From NCBI RefSeq assembly GCF_000005505.3, contig NC_016133.3, forward strand, positions 13,950,001 to 14,014,000: 64,000 bases of DNA, given 5' to 3'. The translations under genes were made by a program, and so were the position numbers. Source of the stretch: Brachypodium distachyon. Lineage: Eukaryota > Streptophyta > Magnoliopsida > Poales > Poaceae. Below the pieces are notes generated by a model. The model saw only the letters and a program-made list of their open reading frames with translations. It did no database searches and was not told the origin of the DNA. Numbering within the stretch: the first letter of the stretch is position 1; every line of letters begins with the position of its first letter. This document shows positions 1 to 12,110 of the stretch, piece by piece.

Positions 1-706
1 TTGACCCTGCAGTGGCTCCCTATGGACCCGAAAGGCCCCGAGAAAAGGTGATCATCGAAGCTTCTGACAAACCTTGCCGTCTTGACATGAATTATTTTTT
101 GATTGTACTTTTGATTCCAGGGACCCGACAATGAGCCAAGAAGCGTTTCTCCACCGGCAAAGAAGCGCGGCAGAAAAGATGATAACCCACCGGTACAGAC
201 CCGACAAACAGGCTCGAGGGACCCAAATGTCGAACCGTCGGTGTCTGTACCTGCGTTCAAGAGAACCAAGTCCGACGGGCCAGTTGCGGCTCTTCGTTTT
301 GGCCTTCTTGCTCGATTCGACCATCCCAGGTGAACATTTTGGCTATCTTACTTCAACATTCTAGAGATTTTATTAAACCTATAAAAAAATCTTGCTCAGC
401 CATACTGGTGGCTCAGTCGAGGGCAAAAAGGCTCCCGAGACTCAATCGACTGGTCAGGACTCGAAAGGGTCAGACCAGCCGACTAAGGAAAAGGCAGCTC
501 ACACCGAAGGAGCCTCAGCGGCTAATCCTTCCGAAACGAGCAGAAGAAGTCGACCAGATGAGTCGACCATTCCTCAAGCGACGACTACTGCACCGAGTCA
601 GCATGTGAGCAAATTTCTCTTTTGATGTTGTTTTTGCCTCTCGGTGGGAGTGATGCTCAAGAAATAACTTGAGACTGCTATTTGTTTTTAGCCGATCATC
701 TGCTCC

Positions 707-1316
707 ATGACAACTCTTATTGAAGAGTTTGAGAAGACGAAGGCAGAGCGAGAACGACTTCGAGCAGAGCTAGATCAGTGTCATCAAGAGCTCAAGGAAG
801 CAGCAGCCGAAAAGAGTCGGCTCCAGCAACGTATAGACTCCCGTCTTTCTGCGGAGAAAGAGCGGGAAAAGATTTGGATCGAGCGATTCGAAAGTGCTAC
901 TCGATCTGTTGCTGGTGAGCATTTGAGTCTGTTACCAAGGTGGCTTTACCTTCTAGTGTAAAGTTTGACTGTTGCTCTATCATTTTGCAGGAGTCCTTGA
1001 TGCCTCTGTTGAGGCTCAATTCAATAAGAAAAGCCAGAGCTTCAATCAGGCTGTAGAAAATGTCGAAGTTATCAACGCCGAAGCCAAGGGCAAGCTCCGG
1101 CAGGTAACGAAGATTCTGACCACCGTAATCAGGAAGATGTTTCCTGATGCGTCAGTGCAGGAGTCGCTGAATGGGCTCATTGACTTTTTTACTGCGAGTC
1201 AAGACCCGGTAGAGGAGTGCCAGCATCAGGCGATGACCGACGTTGAATTATTCTTCACGCTTGCTCTTGCGCATGGCGCCGAGGAAGACACTCTCCGTCA
1301 AGTAGCCTCTCAATAG
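707..1316 (+). pseudogene. Accessory ORF block 1: coiled coil plus acidic helical domain
   Basis: The first exon (707-914) encodes a heptad-like coiled coil rich in E, K, R and L (AERERLRAELDQCHQEL is typical). It is followed by a good GT-AG intron (GTGAGC at 915, TTTTGCAG ending at 990). The second exon (991-1316) continues the frame and ends with TAG. It contains a helical stretch around FNQAVENVEVINAEAKGKLR and an acidic end. I read this as the middle part of a retrotransposon accessory protein rather than a host gene, because homologous pieces to the right are duplicated and no independent promoter is visible. Confidence 0.5.
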
Positions 1317-1758
1317 ACTCGATCGAGAGCAGGGGACACGGTCAGCCTAGGGCCCTTTATGGGAAAAGGCAAAGAGCTGGCTGAGGTCTCGTTGCGGCAA
1401 CCTCGTAGATCAATCCGGGAGATAAACCTAGCTTCATCTGGCGGCCCAGAGGTGGGCGATCTTTCACTAGATATATTTGATTCTCTTTCTCCTTTGTGAA
1501 TCTTCTTCTTCTGTTCTTTTGCTTTGTAAAGAACTGCTCTAGCTGAGCCTTTTTTGGAAAGAAATCCAAGATCTTTATCTCCACCCCTGAAGGAGTTTTT
1601 TAGGATACATGATGAGGTAACTTGAGTCTTTTTTCACGCAGAGGGAAAAAGGACAATCAAGTCACTCGGTTCCAGCTGCAGAGGCAACCTCTCGCAACGA
1701 TGCTCCAGCCAACCCTATCTAAAAGGGTCAGGCTGAGACGACTCTGTCCCCAGAGCAA

Positions 1759-2322
1759 TTGCAAGAAGTTGAGGCTTGGCTCGCTAAGCTGAAGCGTGAC
1801 ACGCTGGGTGACGCTCAAAGTAGCAACTCTAGCCTGAAAGCTGCAACCAACCGGGAGGAGTTTGTCTTTGGAGAGCTTCGTAACCTGAGCCATCAAATCC
1901 AAGGTATAGGATCGCAAGACTTTGCCTTTCGTGTCGGTTTGCAAAGTAATCTTATCGTCTTCTGTGCAGCTCTTCGCTTTGACCCTGATGATGAAAAGGC
2001 CAGAGTGAATGCTGCAATTCAAGCTCGCCGAGCTCATGACCCATCACCCTTTTGGCTGGATCAGTCGAGGAGCTACGACTTGATAATGTTGATCAAGCGG
2101 ATCAAACAGGTCAAAAGGTACTTCACCTCCTGCCGTGACATGCTAGCTTCAACTCATCGGGCCTTATGGCCACGGGAGAAGGTGCCTCCTAAACTGGGCA
2201 GCCTGATGGTGATGTTTCACGGCAAGGAGAAGATGAAGGAATTGGTTCGACTCCAACTAGTGAAGGGTGCCCAGATTGCCCTCGCATTTGTGCGAGTCAA
2301 CTGCCCAGAGTTGGATTTCTAG
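1759..2322 (+). pseudogene. Accessory ORF block 2: C-terminal domain, copy A
   Basis: This is an open stretch of 187 codons containing REEFVFGELRNL near residue 33, then FDPDDEKARV and PSPFWLDQSRSYD near residues 75-100, and an end rich in short hydrophobic helices (GAQIALAFVRVNCPELDF). The same order of motifs recurs, diverged, at about 2848-3279. The open frame upstream begins before the first Met, so the listed start is only the first ATG. An intron may interrupt it near 1903-1970, because the copy at 2.8-3.3 kb is split at the equivalent place. No host function is suggested. Confidence 0.45.
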
Positions 2323-2847
2323 CGAGTTTCTACTCTGCCAGCTACTCTCACCCAGAGTATAAAGTCGTTCCTGGAGGCCGAGAAAGCGGCCGCGCTGCAG
2401 ATGATCCGACAGTGGGAAGCAGCCGAGGAGGAGACCATACCTCGTAGTAGATATTCATGTAGTTCTTTTTTTTGTAAAGAATATTCTACCGGGTGCGCGA
2501 TCAGCGCTCCCGGTGGGAGTAGCCCCCGAGTTCGGTTGCAACTGTGTGTAGTGGTGACCGGACTCAAGGTTGTAATTTGATATCCTTGTATTTCTTGGCG
2601 AAGTTGTTCCTCTTCTTTTTTTGGAAATGGAACGATATGACTTGGTAATTAGCACCGAGTCGAATTCCGACTTGTGGAAGTCGAATTTAAGTCGGGGTTC
2701 GAGTACTCCCGGTAGGAGTGCCTCGCAGTTGAATATAAATAACCGGGTGCGGACTCGAGTGTACTAACCGGCGCAAGGGATTTGCCCTGTTGATTAGTAC
2801 TTAGGTCTCGCGGGAAGAGATGGACTCCTCCGACGCACTCCATGTTA

Positions 2848-3279
2848 TGCATATCCGTCTGGGACATGTTGAATACCAACTTGCGCAAGCACGAGAGGAG
2901 ATCTCCTTACTTAAGTCGGAGAATCGGGCTGCGTCGGGCCGAGAAGATTTCCTTCTTGGGGAAATCGTGAAGCTGAGCTTTGATTTGTGAGGTAACGGCT
3001 GATTTCTCTGCTTGAAATTGTTGGGTCAACTGAATTTTGACTGATTTGGATGCGCCATCTTATGCATATATGATGCCAGAACCATATGTCGAAGATGAAC
3101 GCGTAAAAAGTCGTCTTGATGCTTTAGCACGGTCTGGTTCAAAGACCCCATCCTTCTGGTCGAACCGCGACAAGGGTTATACCCTTGCACTGCTGCAAGA
3201 TCGAGTTGCAAGAGCTGTGGTCTGCCTGAAGTCCTGCAGCCACTGTTTGACTGAGGTGCAAACATATCAGCCTTCCTAA
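2848..3279 (+). pseudogene. Accessory ORF block 3: diverged copy of the same domain
   Basis: Codons from about 2848 read HVEYQLAQAREEISLLK, then GREDFLLGEIVKL, and stop at TGA near 2990. After an intron-like gap a second piece (3037-3279) contains KTPSFWSNRDKGYTLALLQ and a Cys-containing helix. Motif order matches block 2: REEFVFGEL matches REDFLLGEI, and PSPFWLDQSRSYD matches PSFWSNRDKGYT. This indicates a tandem duplication of the domain within the element followed by strong divergence. Confidence 0.4.
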
Positions 3280-3290
3280 ATTGCTAAATT

Positions 3291-4370
3291 TAGTACTCCT
3301 CGTAATAAGTGTCCGGGATTTAACCATCAGAGGGAGTACTAACTAAAGCGAAATTTCATTGAAACCAGAATGAGATATTGATAAAGTATAAATTTGTATT
3401 GTTATAAACTGATTTCACTCCGGTCTCATCCATGTTTCACAATAGAAATGATCATTGATGTCACAAACGATCGTATTAAATGGATGCAGTATTAATAAGA
3501 GACAATAAAATGGACAGCTGCTCATAGCGATGGAACCTCCTGAGCCATCTCTGATTCATCCTTGCGCATCCAACGGTTGCGTAGACTCGCCTGACCCGGT
3601 CAACGAACAGATAAAAAATAAACGTTTCTGAAGGCCACAAAAAAAATGTATATATATTGTAGCAATATATTAATGTGGGAAAAGATCAAAAAGATTTTTC
3701 TGTACTTCAGCAGATGTTCTATAAAGCCACGGAGACGACATTACGCGTATGCCTAAAGACAGCGCAGGAACAAAGCCTTGCCCTGTGTTGGGCTTCAAAT
3801 AATGGAGGGGAGAACTGCTCTTTGTTTCCTCCTGGTGCTTGTGTTTGTGTTCATGCTTGTACGTATCTTCATCCCTACACCTTTGTATGTGTTCTCTGTT
3901 TCTATCTTCCTTCAACTAATGTTGTTTTATACCTTGTTGTTTGCAGATAGCTGCGGGAAGAAGCAAGATCTGGACACTGCATGCATACCTCGGTACGTGA
4001 GGCGGTTCTGGGAGAGGGAGTACCCAGGAAAAGTTGTCAGGGAAGCTTACTGTTGGGGCTTTTTCCCCTTTCTCTTTAAAATCTGCGTCATGTGTGGCTA
4101 GATGTGACAGTGAATCAAACTGATGAATAATAACCTATTTGCCTGAATAGAAATAAATCAGTCTGTGAAGACATGTGAAATTGATTACTATACTCCGTAT
4201 TTTTCTTTTTTGGATTCTAGCTCAGGGTGGACATCCGGACCGAGCTTTTCGGCTGGGCCTGAGATCCCCTAGGCTCGGTGCAGTTCGTGCTCGGCCCGAG
4301 TCAGGATGGCAACGGGGCGGGTCTGGACGGGTCGACCACGTCCATATCCATATCCATATCCATCGTCAAA
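3291..4370. other. Unassigned stretch, possible broken gene piece
   Basis: No complete gene is visible. Around 3675-3840 an open frame encodes KDQKDFSVLQQMFYKATETT and continues to SLALCWASNNGG. A GT-AG intron can be drawn from about 3835 to 3946 into a second short coding piece that soon meets a stop. I do not recognise the protein. The right end (4340-4365) is a short CCATAT repeat of a kind common in grass transposon ends. Confidence 0.25.
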
Positions 4371-4374
4371 TCAA

Positions 4375-7198
4375 CTATCCATCCACGAAAATATCTTTCG
4401 TAAGGTGTCGGTGTAGATAATGTTTAGCCCACTTCCGCCGTCGATGAATACTTTGTTTAACATCTAGCCCCCGATCTGTGCGTCGAGTACCAGTGCTGCG
4501 TTTCCTGGTTGCGGGATGCAGGGTGGGTGATCTTCTCTGGAGAATGTAATCTCTACTTCAGACCAGTCAAGGTACTCTGTTGAAGTGGGAGGTGACCTCA
4601 CGGCCATATGGACCTGCCGAGTTATGGACTTCTGGACCCGATTGGTGGGTTTCCCTTTTTGAATCATGCAGATATGTCCGACCGGAGTCGGATATGAATT
4701 GGCGACCGTTGTCGGCGCTTCTGGTGGCGGTGCAAGTGCCACTCGGTGCACTGCGCTAGCGAAACTGGCTGGGTGCGGAGGAGGAGGAGGAGAACCAATG
4801 GCTAGAGCTCCTGGTACGGGAGGCGGCAAAGGCGCATTGACTCCTTCGTTAGGGTATGGAAACGACCCAGGTAGTTGTGAGAAGCCAGCGCTAGTTGCCG
4901 ACTGCTGTGTCCTGGCAAACTCAGCATGTAGTTCCTTGAAACGCCGGCACTCGGCTAGAGGGTGACTTGGCTTGATGTTGCCTTGCTCATCCCTGTAGAC
5001 GTGAAACAGGCAAGGGGAAGCTAGCTGTTGAGAGAGGGTGGGTTGGTTCCCTTTTCTCTGCCATTGTTGCTTGCGCTTGTCACCACCTCGAAAACCTCCA
5101 CCGCGATTCCCGTTCTCCCGAGAGCCAAAATCTGACGAAGAGGCGGCTGCGATGAAGTCAGGTGGGTGTGACTCTTCGAAGGCTCGGTTTTTGCGCTTCC
5201 TCCTTCGATCGTGACTGCGATCGCCTTCTTCTTCTAGAGATCGCTGGCGTTCATTGCGAACCGAGTCTTCACCGTCGGCCCATCGATTGGCGATTTCCAT
5301 CCGGTAGCTGATGGTTGCGGGCCGGACACGACCCAATTCCTCCTTGAGTTCGACTCGTCGGAGTCCTCGTTTGAAGGCGTCTATGGCACTTTCATCGGAG
5401 ACTTCCTCAGAAGCATGTTTGGTGTTGGTCCAGCGAACGGATGGATTCTCCCTCTTTTTGAATGCAAGCTCGGAGTTGCTCGAGGGAGACGGGTCGTTTG
5501 TACGTGGACATGAAGTTGCGGATGAAAGCTTGGACGAGCTCATCCCACGAGTCAATGTCGTCTCGTGGTAAGCCGGTTAGCCACGTGCGTGCAGGGCTTC
5601 TGAGTTGCAACAGCAGGCACTGCATGACGGTAGTACGAGAACCACCTTGGCAACGAATCCCGGTGAGGTAGTCTTTCAACCAAGTTTTGGGCTCTTGAGT
5701 GCCGTCATCCTTGGCTAGATCGTGGCAGTTTGAAATTTCTGGGCATCCTAGCTTGGCGGATGCGACGGCTAAAGCAAGGCACTCCGCATGTCTCGGCCAC
5801 GTGATCGGAGTCCGGCGAGCAGTCATGATACCTGTCTCGCCGATCGCAGTTTGCAACCCGAGGGGACCCCAGTGTTTCCCTTGGGTGCGAGTCGCGCTCC
5901 CTGCGGCCTCGTGGAGGCAGGTCGAGGTCGTGCTGGATTTCTCCTTCGCGGCGGGATGGAGTCCTGTCCCGCGGCAGCCTTCGGTTGTTGAAATCTTGGC
6001 TGATACAAGAAGCCCCTACCCTATTCAATCCTTCCAGAATTTGTTTGTGAAGTCGCGAGAGCGGGCCACTGTCGGGTGGCTGGATTGTTTGTAGGTAGGT
6101 ATTGGCTGCAAGCAAGACAGCCTCCGAGGTTTCTGATATCATATCGCCGTGGTCGTCAACCGACAAGAAGCTTGGAGCCAGGTTTCGGGTCGTGTGGTCA
6201 CGACGCGAGACATTTCGTCTGGGGAGAGCTCTAGGAGGGGTGGCCCCATCAGAATCGCTGAGTGAACCCGAGCGAGTTCTTTTGTGTGTCTGGATATCTT
6301 CATCTAGTTTCTTCAACCTCTCAGCTTCAAGCTTTTGCTTCTTGACGAAATCGTCTTTCTCTTTGTTCACGTCACGTTGGGCCCTGGCAAGAGAATTGGC
6401 ATATAATTGCAATTCAGCGGTGGTGGGATCCTTCACGAGGACTCCCGACTCAAGAGCTGCATGGACTCGAGCCTTGTCTGCCGCTGAATATCTGGCCGGT
6501 AGATTTGCGGATGCACTCACAGTCGGAGGAGTCGACTTCGGGGCGATGGGATTTGTCATGAAGACTTGAGCGATGGCGCACTTGGGCGCAAGATCTCTGC
6601 TGCTATGGCAGCCTTCCCGCTCTGAGCAGTTGCCGGCGTCGCCTGGGACGGGGCTTTCTGCAGACTGGGGTGGATTGCTCTCAGAATCGGAGTAGGTTCC
6701 AAGGGAAACCTGTTCTGTTTTGTCGGGTGAACCCAACGAGGTGAGGTTGTCATGGCAACTTCCTTGTTTCGAACGGTCGCCAGCGTCGCTAGGGACGGGG
6801 TTGTTCGCACGTGGGGATGCATCGTCTTTAAAATCAGAGCAGGTCCAAGAGGAGACTTGCTCTGCTTCCTTGAGTGGCCCCGTTGAGCCTGTCGGCAGGT
6901 CTTTCTTTGAGGGAGAAAGGAGAAGCAACTCTTCTGGAGTCGAGACAGTCGGACACGGTAGTCGAAGGATACCGGATCGGACGTGGAACTCGCCGAATAT
7001 GAGATCCAGGCGGGCATCAAGCTTGTCAAGGACTGTGGGGTTGGATTGGAGGCGAGCGGTAGAGGACTCGAGGAACTTCGACTCCGCCTGAGTCGATGAT
7101 GGTTTTTCTGGATCTGAAACCGCTGAGGCCGCGACCCCAACACACGTCTTTCCCACAGACGGCGCCAATGACGAAGATGTGACTTCGACAATGTCCAT
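4375..7198 (-). pseudogene. Gypsy retrotransposon gag and protease remnant
   Basis: Reading leftwards from 7198, three overlapping frames carry one protein interrupted by frameshifts near 5800-5860 and 5410-5480. The first frame (7198-5705) is a low-complexity, charged N-terminal gag region. The second (5856-5407) holds the retrotransposon gag core (ARTWLTGLPRDDIDSWDEL, then FIRNFMSTYKRP). The third (5555-4464) holds a basic, Gly/Arg-rich region and the linker to protease. After an in-frame stop at 4464, DNA to 4375 encodes FIDGGSGLNII, the retropepsin active-site signature (D-G-G-S form). Reverse transcriptase, RNase H and integrase are absent, so the element was cut off at about 4370. It cannot be functional. 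Confidence 0.8.
7151..7167 (-). other. Gypsy primer-binding-site-like sequence
   Basis: On the minus strand this reads TGGCGCCGTCTGTGGGA, the type of sequence found directly inside the 5' LTR of many grass Gypsy elements. The long gag-frame ORF reads through it, so the true gag start is probably a downstream Met and the first residues of that ORF are leader sequence. Confidence 0.65.
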
Positions 7199-7635
7199 AT
7201 TGATGGACTTGTATCAAGGAAAGATTTCGAGTGTGTGTTGGCGAACTCATCGGCTAACAAGGACACAGGGGACACGATTTACCCCAGTTTAGGGCCCTTG
7301 ATGAGGTAATACCCCTACGTCCTGCTTGTAGAATCTGTATTGCTGAGTCGATTACAATGGGGTGCCGCGGAGTCTAGATGCACAGAGTCGACGAGTGCGT
7401 CTAGGCAACTTGTATCTAAGTTGGGGTCTCGGCTTGGCTCCTCCTCCTGGTCCTTTATATATGCAGAAACTTGGGTCTAAGGTAGAGTTCAAGTCGGTTA
7501 CAATGAGGAGATGCACTCTAATTAATCTTCCTTCTCTTGAGTCGCAAGATTTGACATGTAGACTCCTGGAGTCGTAGTAGGCTTCCTTGTGGGCCCCAAC
7601 TGGACTGTACCGGGTAGACTCGAGTTGAGTACGTG
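7180..7635 (-). mobile_element. Partial Gypsy 5' LTR and leader
   Basis: This segment lies upstream of the primer-site-like sequence in the element's orientation. It contains the end pattern familiar from Triticeae Gypsy LTRs: GATTTACCCCAGTTTAGGGC near 7276, followed by TGATGAGGTAATACCCCTAC. The outer boundary cannot be placed because the left part of the next element abuts it near 7640. No matching second LTR is visible on the left. Confidence 0.55.
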
Positions 7636-7639
7636 GTTA

Positions 7640-8894
7640 GTCCTTTCAAATCCGTAGGGAAAGAGTATATTTACAATTTGATGGTACACGAATAATATAT
7701 AATTTATTTTGTATACTGCTAGTGAAACTAAACAACCCTACTACTACCTGAATTGAAATTAACAACAGTACATCTGATTAAACGAAACACGTGAGATGGA
7801 GTAGCTTCAATGGTAAACATCAGCATGTTGATCACATCATTCATATGACTCATGTTTAACCTTTCGGTTCCTTGTGTTCCGAGGCCATGTCTGTACATGC
7901 TAGGCTCGTCAAGTTAACCAAAGTATTCCTGCATGTGTAAAACTGGCTTACACCCGTTGTATGCGAACGTAGAGTTTATAACACCCGATCATCACGTGGT
8001 GCTTCAAAACGACGAACTTTTGCAACGGTGCATACTAAGGGAGAACACATTATTATCTTGATATTAACAATGAGGGATCATCTTATAATGCTACCGTCAA
8101 CTAAGCAAAATAAGATGCATAAAAGGGATAAACATCACATGCATAAATAATGTGACATGATATGGCCTTCTCTTCGTGTGCCTTTGATCTCCATCTCCAA
8201 AGCACGGGCATGATCTCCATCATCACCAGCATGGCGCATAGGTCCTCGGGCGTCATGTATAGTTGCCTCCACCAACTATTGCTACTACGACTATTGCTAC
8301 TACTAGCGATAAAGTAAAGCAATTACATGGCGATTAAATCATTGACACGAAGGTCATACAATAATTAATGAGACAACCATACGGCTCCTGCCGGTTGCCA
8401 AACTCATCGACATGCAAGTCGTGAAATATTACAAAACATGATCATCTCATACATCAAATATATTATATCATATCTTGGCCATACCACATCACATGCCCCT
8501 GCAAAAACAAGTTAGACGCTTCTACTTTGTTGTTGCATGTTTTACGTGGCTTTAGGGGCTGCACTAAAAGAACCGTTCTTACTTACGCAAAAGCCACAAC
8601 GGTGATATACAAATTGCTTATTAACCATATAGGCCTCCCATTGCAAATCAGATTTCAACTATAGTGGGAGAGACAGACACCCGCCAGCCGCCTTATGCAA
8701 TACAAGTTGCATGTTAATTGCGGAACCGGTCTCTTGTGCGAAGACAAGTAAGGTTGGTCCGAGCCGCTTCATCCCACTATCCCGCAAAATCCGATAGTGC
8801 ACAAAGGAGGTAGCAATATGAACATCAACGCCCACAACTAAATTGTGTTCTACTCGTACAAAACATCTACGCATAGATCTAGCTCTGATACCAC
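7640..8894 (-). mobile_element. Non-coding internal region of a LARD-like retroelement
   Basis: This lies inside the LTR at 8895-10607 and starts with a perfect initiator-tRNA-Met primer site (TGGTATCAGAGC on the minus strand, plus coordinates 8882-8893). I recognise the sequence style from abundant non-autonomous Triticeae elements related to BARE/Angela. No gag or pol frame is present; the longest ORFs are below 75 codons. The 3' LTR is missing, so the element is truncated on its left, apparently at the junction with the Gypsy LTR fragment. Confidence 0.65.
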
Positions 8895-10607
8895 TGTTGG
8901 GTTCGTTGCATAGGAAACAAAAAATTTCCTACGAGAAGTGCGGAAGAAACCCAAGAATATATATACTAGATGTATGTAACGAGAGGGATCATGAACACCA
9001 TACCCTCATAGACCGCTAAGCGTTACGATCACGAGATCGTTGTTGGTGTAGTGGAACTTTCAATGAGATCAATCTCAGTGCCGAACGGACAGCACCTCCT
9101 TGGTATCCACACGTTCAGCTTCACGTTGTCTCCTCCTTCCTCCATCCAGCAAGCGAGAGGGAGAGGTAGACGAGATCCCGGCAGCACGACGGCGTGGTGA
9201 CTATGGTGAATATTCTCACGGGCAGGGCTACGCCGTGCGCGTGAGAAGAGGAGGAGAGGAGGGCTCAGGGGAGAGAGATCCAACTGAAAGCTTGGGGTGT
9301 CTCTCTCCCTTGCCCCCCCTTCTATTTATATAGGGGTAGAGGAGGCGTGGCCGGCCAGGACTATCCCGTGGCCAGGACTCTCCCGCGGCCAGGACTCTCA
9401 TGCGGCCAGGACTCTCCCGCGGCCAGGACTCTCCTCCTGGCCGCATGGGCCCTGTGGGCTAGCCCCTCGGCCCATTAAGGCCAGGGTGCTCCCTCACAGG
9501 CCCATTTAGCCCAGGGATAGGTGGGCCTCAAGGTGGAACCCTCCGGATCCCTCCGGAACCTTCTAGAAGCTTCCCGGTCAAAACTGGGAAATATTCCAAA
9601 CTTTCCAGAACCCTGAAAACAACTTTCCATATATAAATCTTTATCTCCGGAACATTCCGGAGCTCCTCGTTGCGTCTAGGATCCCATCCAAGACTCCGAA
9701 TCATAATTCGATATCATCATCATTTATCTCATCTAACCCAAGCAACATGAAACGTTAAGTGTGTGACCCTACGGGTTCGAGAACATGTGGACATGATCAA
9801 ATATCAATAACCAATAGCGGGACCTGGATGTCCATAATAGTTCCCACATATTCCACGAAGATCTCATCGGTTGAACCACTATGTCGAGGATTCAATTAAT
9901 CCAGTATCCAATTCTCTTTGTCTCGCGATATATTACTTGCCCGAGATTTGATCGTCGGTATCGCCATACCTAGTTTAATCTCGTTACCGGCAAGTTCTCT
10001 TTACTCGTTCCGTAATATAATACCCCCGCAACTAAACACATTAGTCGCATGCTTGCAAGCTCATTAGGATGTTATATTACCGAGAGGGCCCAGAGATATC
10101 TCTCCGTCACAAGGAGTGACAAATCCCAGTCTTGATCCATACAACCCAACAAGCACCTTCTGGGATACCTGAAAAACACCTTTATGATCACCCAGTTACG
10201 AGATGACGGTTGATGCCCACAAAGTATTCTTCCGGTACTAGGGAGTGGCATGATCTCATGGTCTAAAGAAATAATACTTGACATAATAAAACATAAGCAA
10301 CTTAAACTTAAGTGACACGATCAAAAGCTATGTTTAGGTTTGGGTCTGTCCATCACATCATTCTCCTAATGATATGACCTCGTTATTAAATGACAACACA
10401 TGTCTATGGTTAGGAAACCTTAACCATCTTTAATCAACGAGCTAATCTAGTAGAGGCGTATTAGGGACACGGTATTTGTTTATTTATCCACACATGTATT
10501 TGAGTTTCCAATCAATACAATTATAGCATGGGCAATAAACATTTATCAAGAACAATGAAATATGATAATAACAAATTTATTATTGCCTCTAGGGCATATT
10601 TCCAACA
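8895..10607 (-). mobile_element. BARE/Angela-like LTR (5' LTR of the truncated element)
   Basis: On the minus strand the LTR begins TGTTGGAAATATGCCC at 10607 and ends AACGAACCCAACA at 8895, giving TG...CA ends and 1,713 bp. The primer site follows after one base. A TATA box (TATATAAATAG on the minus strand near 9325-9335) marks the internal promoter. It is colinear with the solo LTR at 30844-32608 over most of its length, but differs by a 17-bp minisatellite just downstream of the TATA. No target duplication can be tested because the other LTR is gone. Confidence 0.85.
9352..9436. repeat. 17-bp minisatellite inside the LTR
   Basis: Five tandem copies of a unit like CGGCCAGGACTCTCCCG, with one or two mismatches each, lie just downstream of the LTR TATA box. 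The corresponding place in the solo LTR at 32.1 kb is not expanded. Confidence 0.85.
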
Positions 10608-11999
10608 CCCACTGCCCGCACTCCACAGCATATCGTCGCCCCCCTCACTAGCTGCTCCCGGCAGTAGAACCGGAGGCCGCATCGATGGTTCTTGAGGTGG
10701 TTTGTTGCTCCCTTGCGGTTCTTAAATCTGACGCCGCTGGATGGCGTGGACGAGCGAGGAGGCGGAAGGGCATGTCGACGACGCCGGCAGCATTGGGAAA
10801 GTGAGAGGCAAAAGCGGAGGTAGCGGCCGCCGCGCATGCGGTGCCAACGAGCTCACTGCGAACGGAGCGTGGCGGATTTGACGGAACGCCGCGAATGGGT
10901 CGCCCGAGGTCCTCGTCCCGGATTCGACGGAGTGCGGCGGCGAGCATGCACGGGTGGAGGGTGGCATCCGCGCCGGTGGTCGTGAAGGTCCGCTGCGACC
11001 TGCAGCTCTCCCCCTTGCCCAACCAAATCTAGAGATCATGCTCATCATCTATTGGATCTCCACCCTCCTCGTCGAGTGCTACATCACGGGGACCCCGGTC
11101 AAGGGAAGCAGAAGGTTGGTGTTCCTCCAAGCTGTCATTGCGGCCTCGAGGGCAGGCAACTGCTCTGCCAATTGCTCCGCCCAGCTGCCGCCGCAGGGGC
11201 AGGTGGTCTTCCTGTACGTGGACGGCGCCACGTGGGAGAAGCTGGAGCTGTTCGTGGAGCTCGCCGAGAGCGCCAACGTAATGGGGATGGCACTCGCGTA
11301 CCTGGACGCCCTGCCGCTGCACTTCCACTTCGCCTGGCGCGGAGCTGGTCTCTGAGTCATGGTGTGGATTTGGTTTGAAGGGATGAGTTGTAGGGGTGTT
11401 TTCTGTAAAAAATGACTGTACCCCAATACTGCTCAGTTTGTGGGCCATGTCTGTCAGAAATTTGTCACATCAGCAGAATACGTATCTCTCGGCCATATAT
11501 GACGGTATTGCACCGTATTTTTTAGTTCGATGACTCAGATGAGCGTTTTGAGAGTACGAGGACTAGATTGCACAGACAACAAGTTCAATGACCAATGGTG
11601 CATTTTACTTTTAAATAAACACTGAACAACAAGTATGCTACAAAGCGCATGCGCTTCGGCGATGGAGGGGCAGGCCATGTCACGGCGAACGTCGTCGCGC
11701 TCGTCCCCGCGCCCCTCTCGACGCCGCCACGTGAGCTCGCCAACCGGGCCTATGGTGGGCCCGCCGATGGGGACGCGTCCGGGCTCTGTGCCTGCCTTCG
11801 CGCTCGGGTTCGCCTCCGCCCGACGCAGGCCAGCCATGGTTCGGACGGGCCACGCAGGGCCGGAGGTCGGGCGCCGAGCCGCAGCGTCCCTCGAGGCCTC
11901 GACCAACTTGTTGTTAGCCGTGGCCGTGCTGTGCGGCGACCGTTTCTGCTTACCGGTTCCCATAGTTCATTTGTCACAAGATGACTATAAATTGGCGAT

Positions 12000-12110
12000 C
12001 ACTGGCAGAAATGAAAGTCTTACCTACATACCCGCGTCTAAACGACCACTGGCAGAAATGAAAGTCTTACCTACATACCCGCGTCTAAACGACCACTGGC
12101 AGAAATGAAA
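12000..12110. repeat. 47-bp tandem repeat, about 2.4 copies
   Basis: The unit starts CACTGGCAGAAATGAAAGTC at 12000, repeats perfectly at 12047 and partially at 12094. The copies are identical, so the duplication is recent. Confidence 0.95.

Larger units (their letters stand above)
1..3290 (+). mobile_element. Decayed Gypsy-associated accessory ORF region
   Basis: Several plus-strand coding blocks resemble the 'putative gypsy type transposon' accessory proteins carried by large grass Gypsy elements: a charged coiled-coil block (707-914), an acidic helical block (991-1316), a C-terminal block (1759-2322) and a second, diverged copy of the C-terminal block (about 2848-3279). GT-AG introns can be drawn between some blocks. 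The N-terminal domain would lie left of the window. The strand is opposite to the gag remnant at 4.4-7.2 kb, as expected if this were an antisense accessory ORF of the same kind of element, but the pol region that should lie between is missing. Family membership is from memory of protein style. Confidence 0.55.

Noticed and set aside
4330..4365. CCATAT tandem words as a satellite or regulatory array
   Set aside because: Only about three units; likely part of a transposon terminus, with no array extending further.
10648..11448. Several overlapping GC-rich ORFs on both strands
   Set aside because: High GC creates open frames in all directions; none shows a recognisable domain or extends through a plausible intron. 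Kept only as an unassigned stretch.
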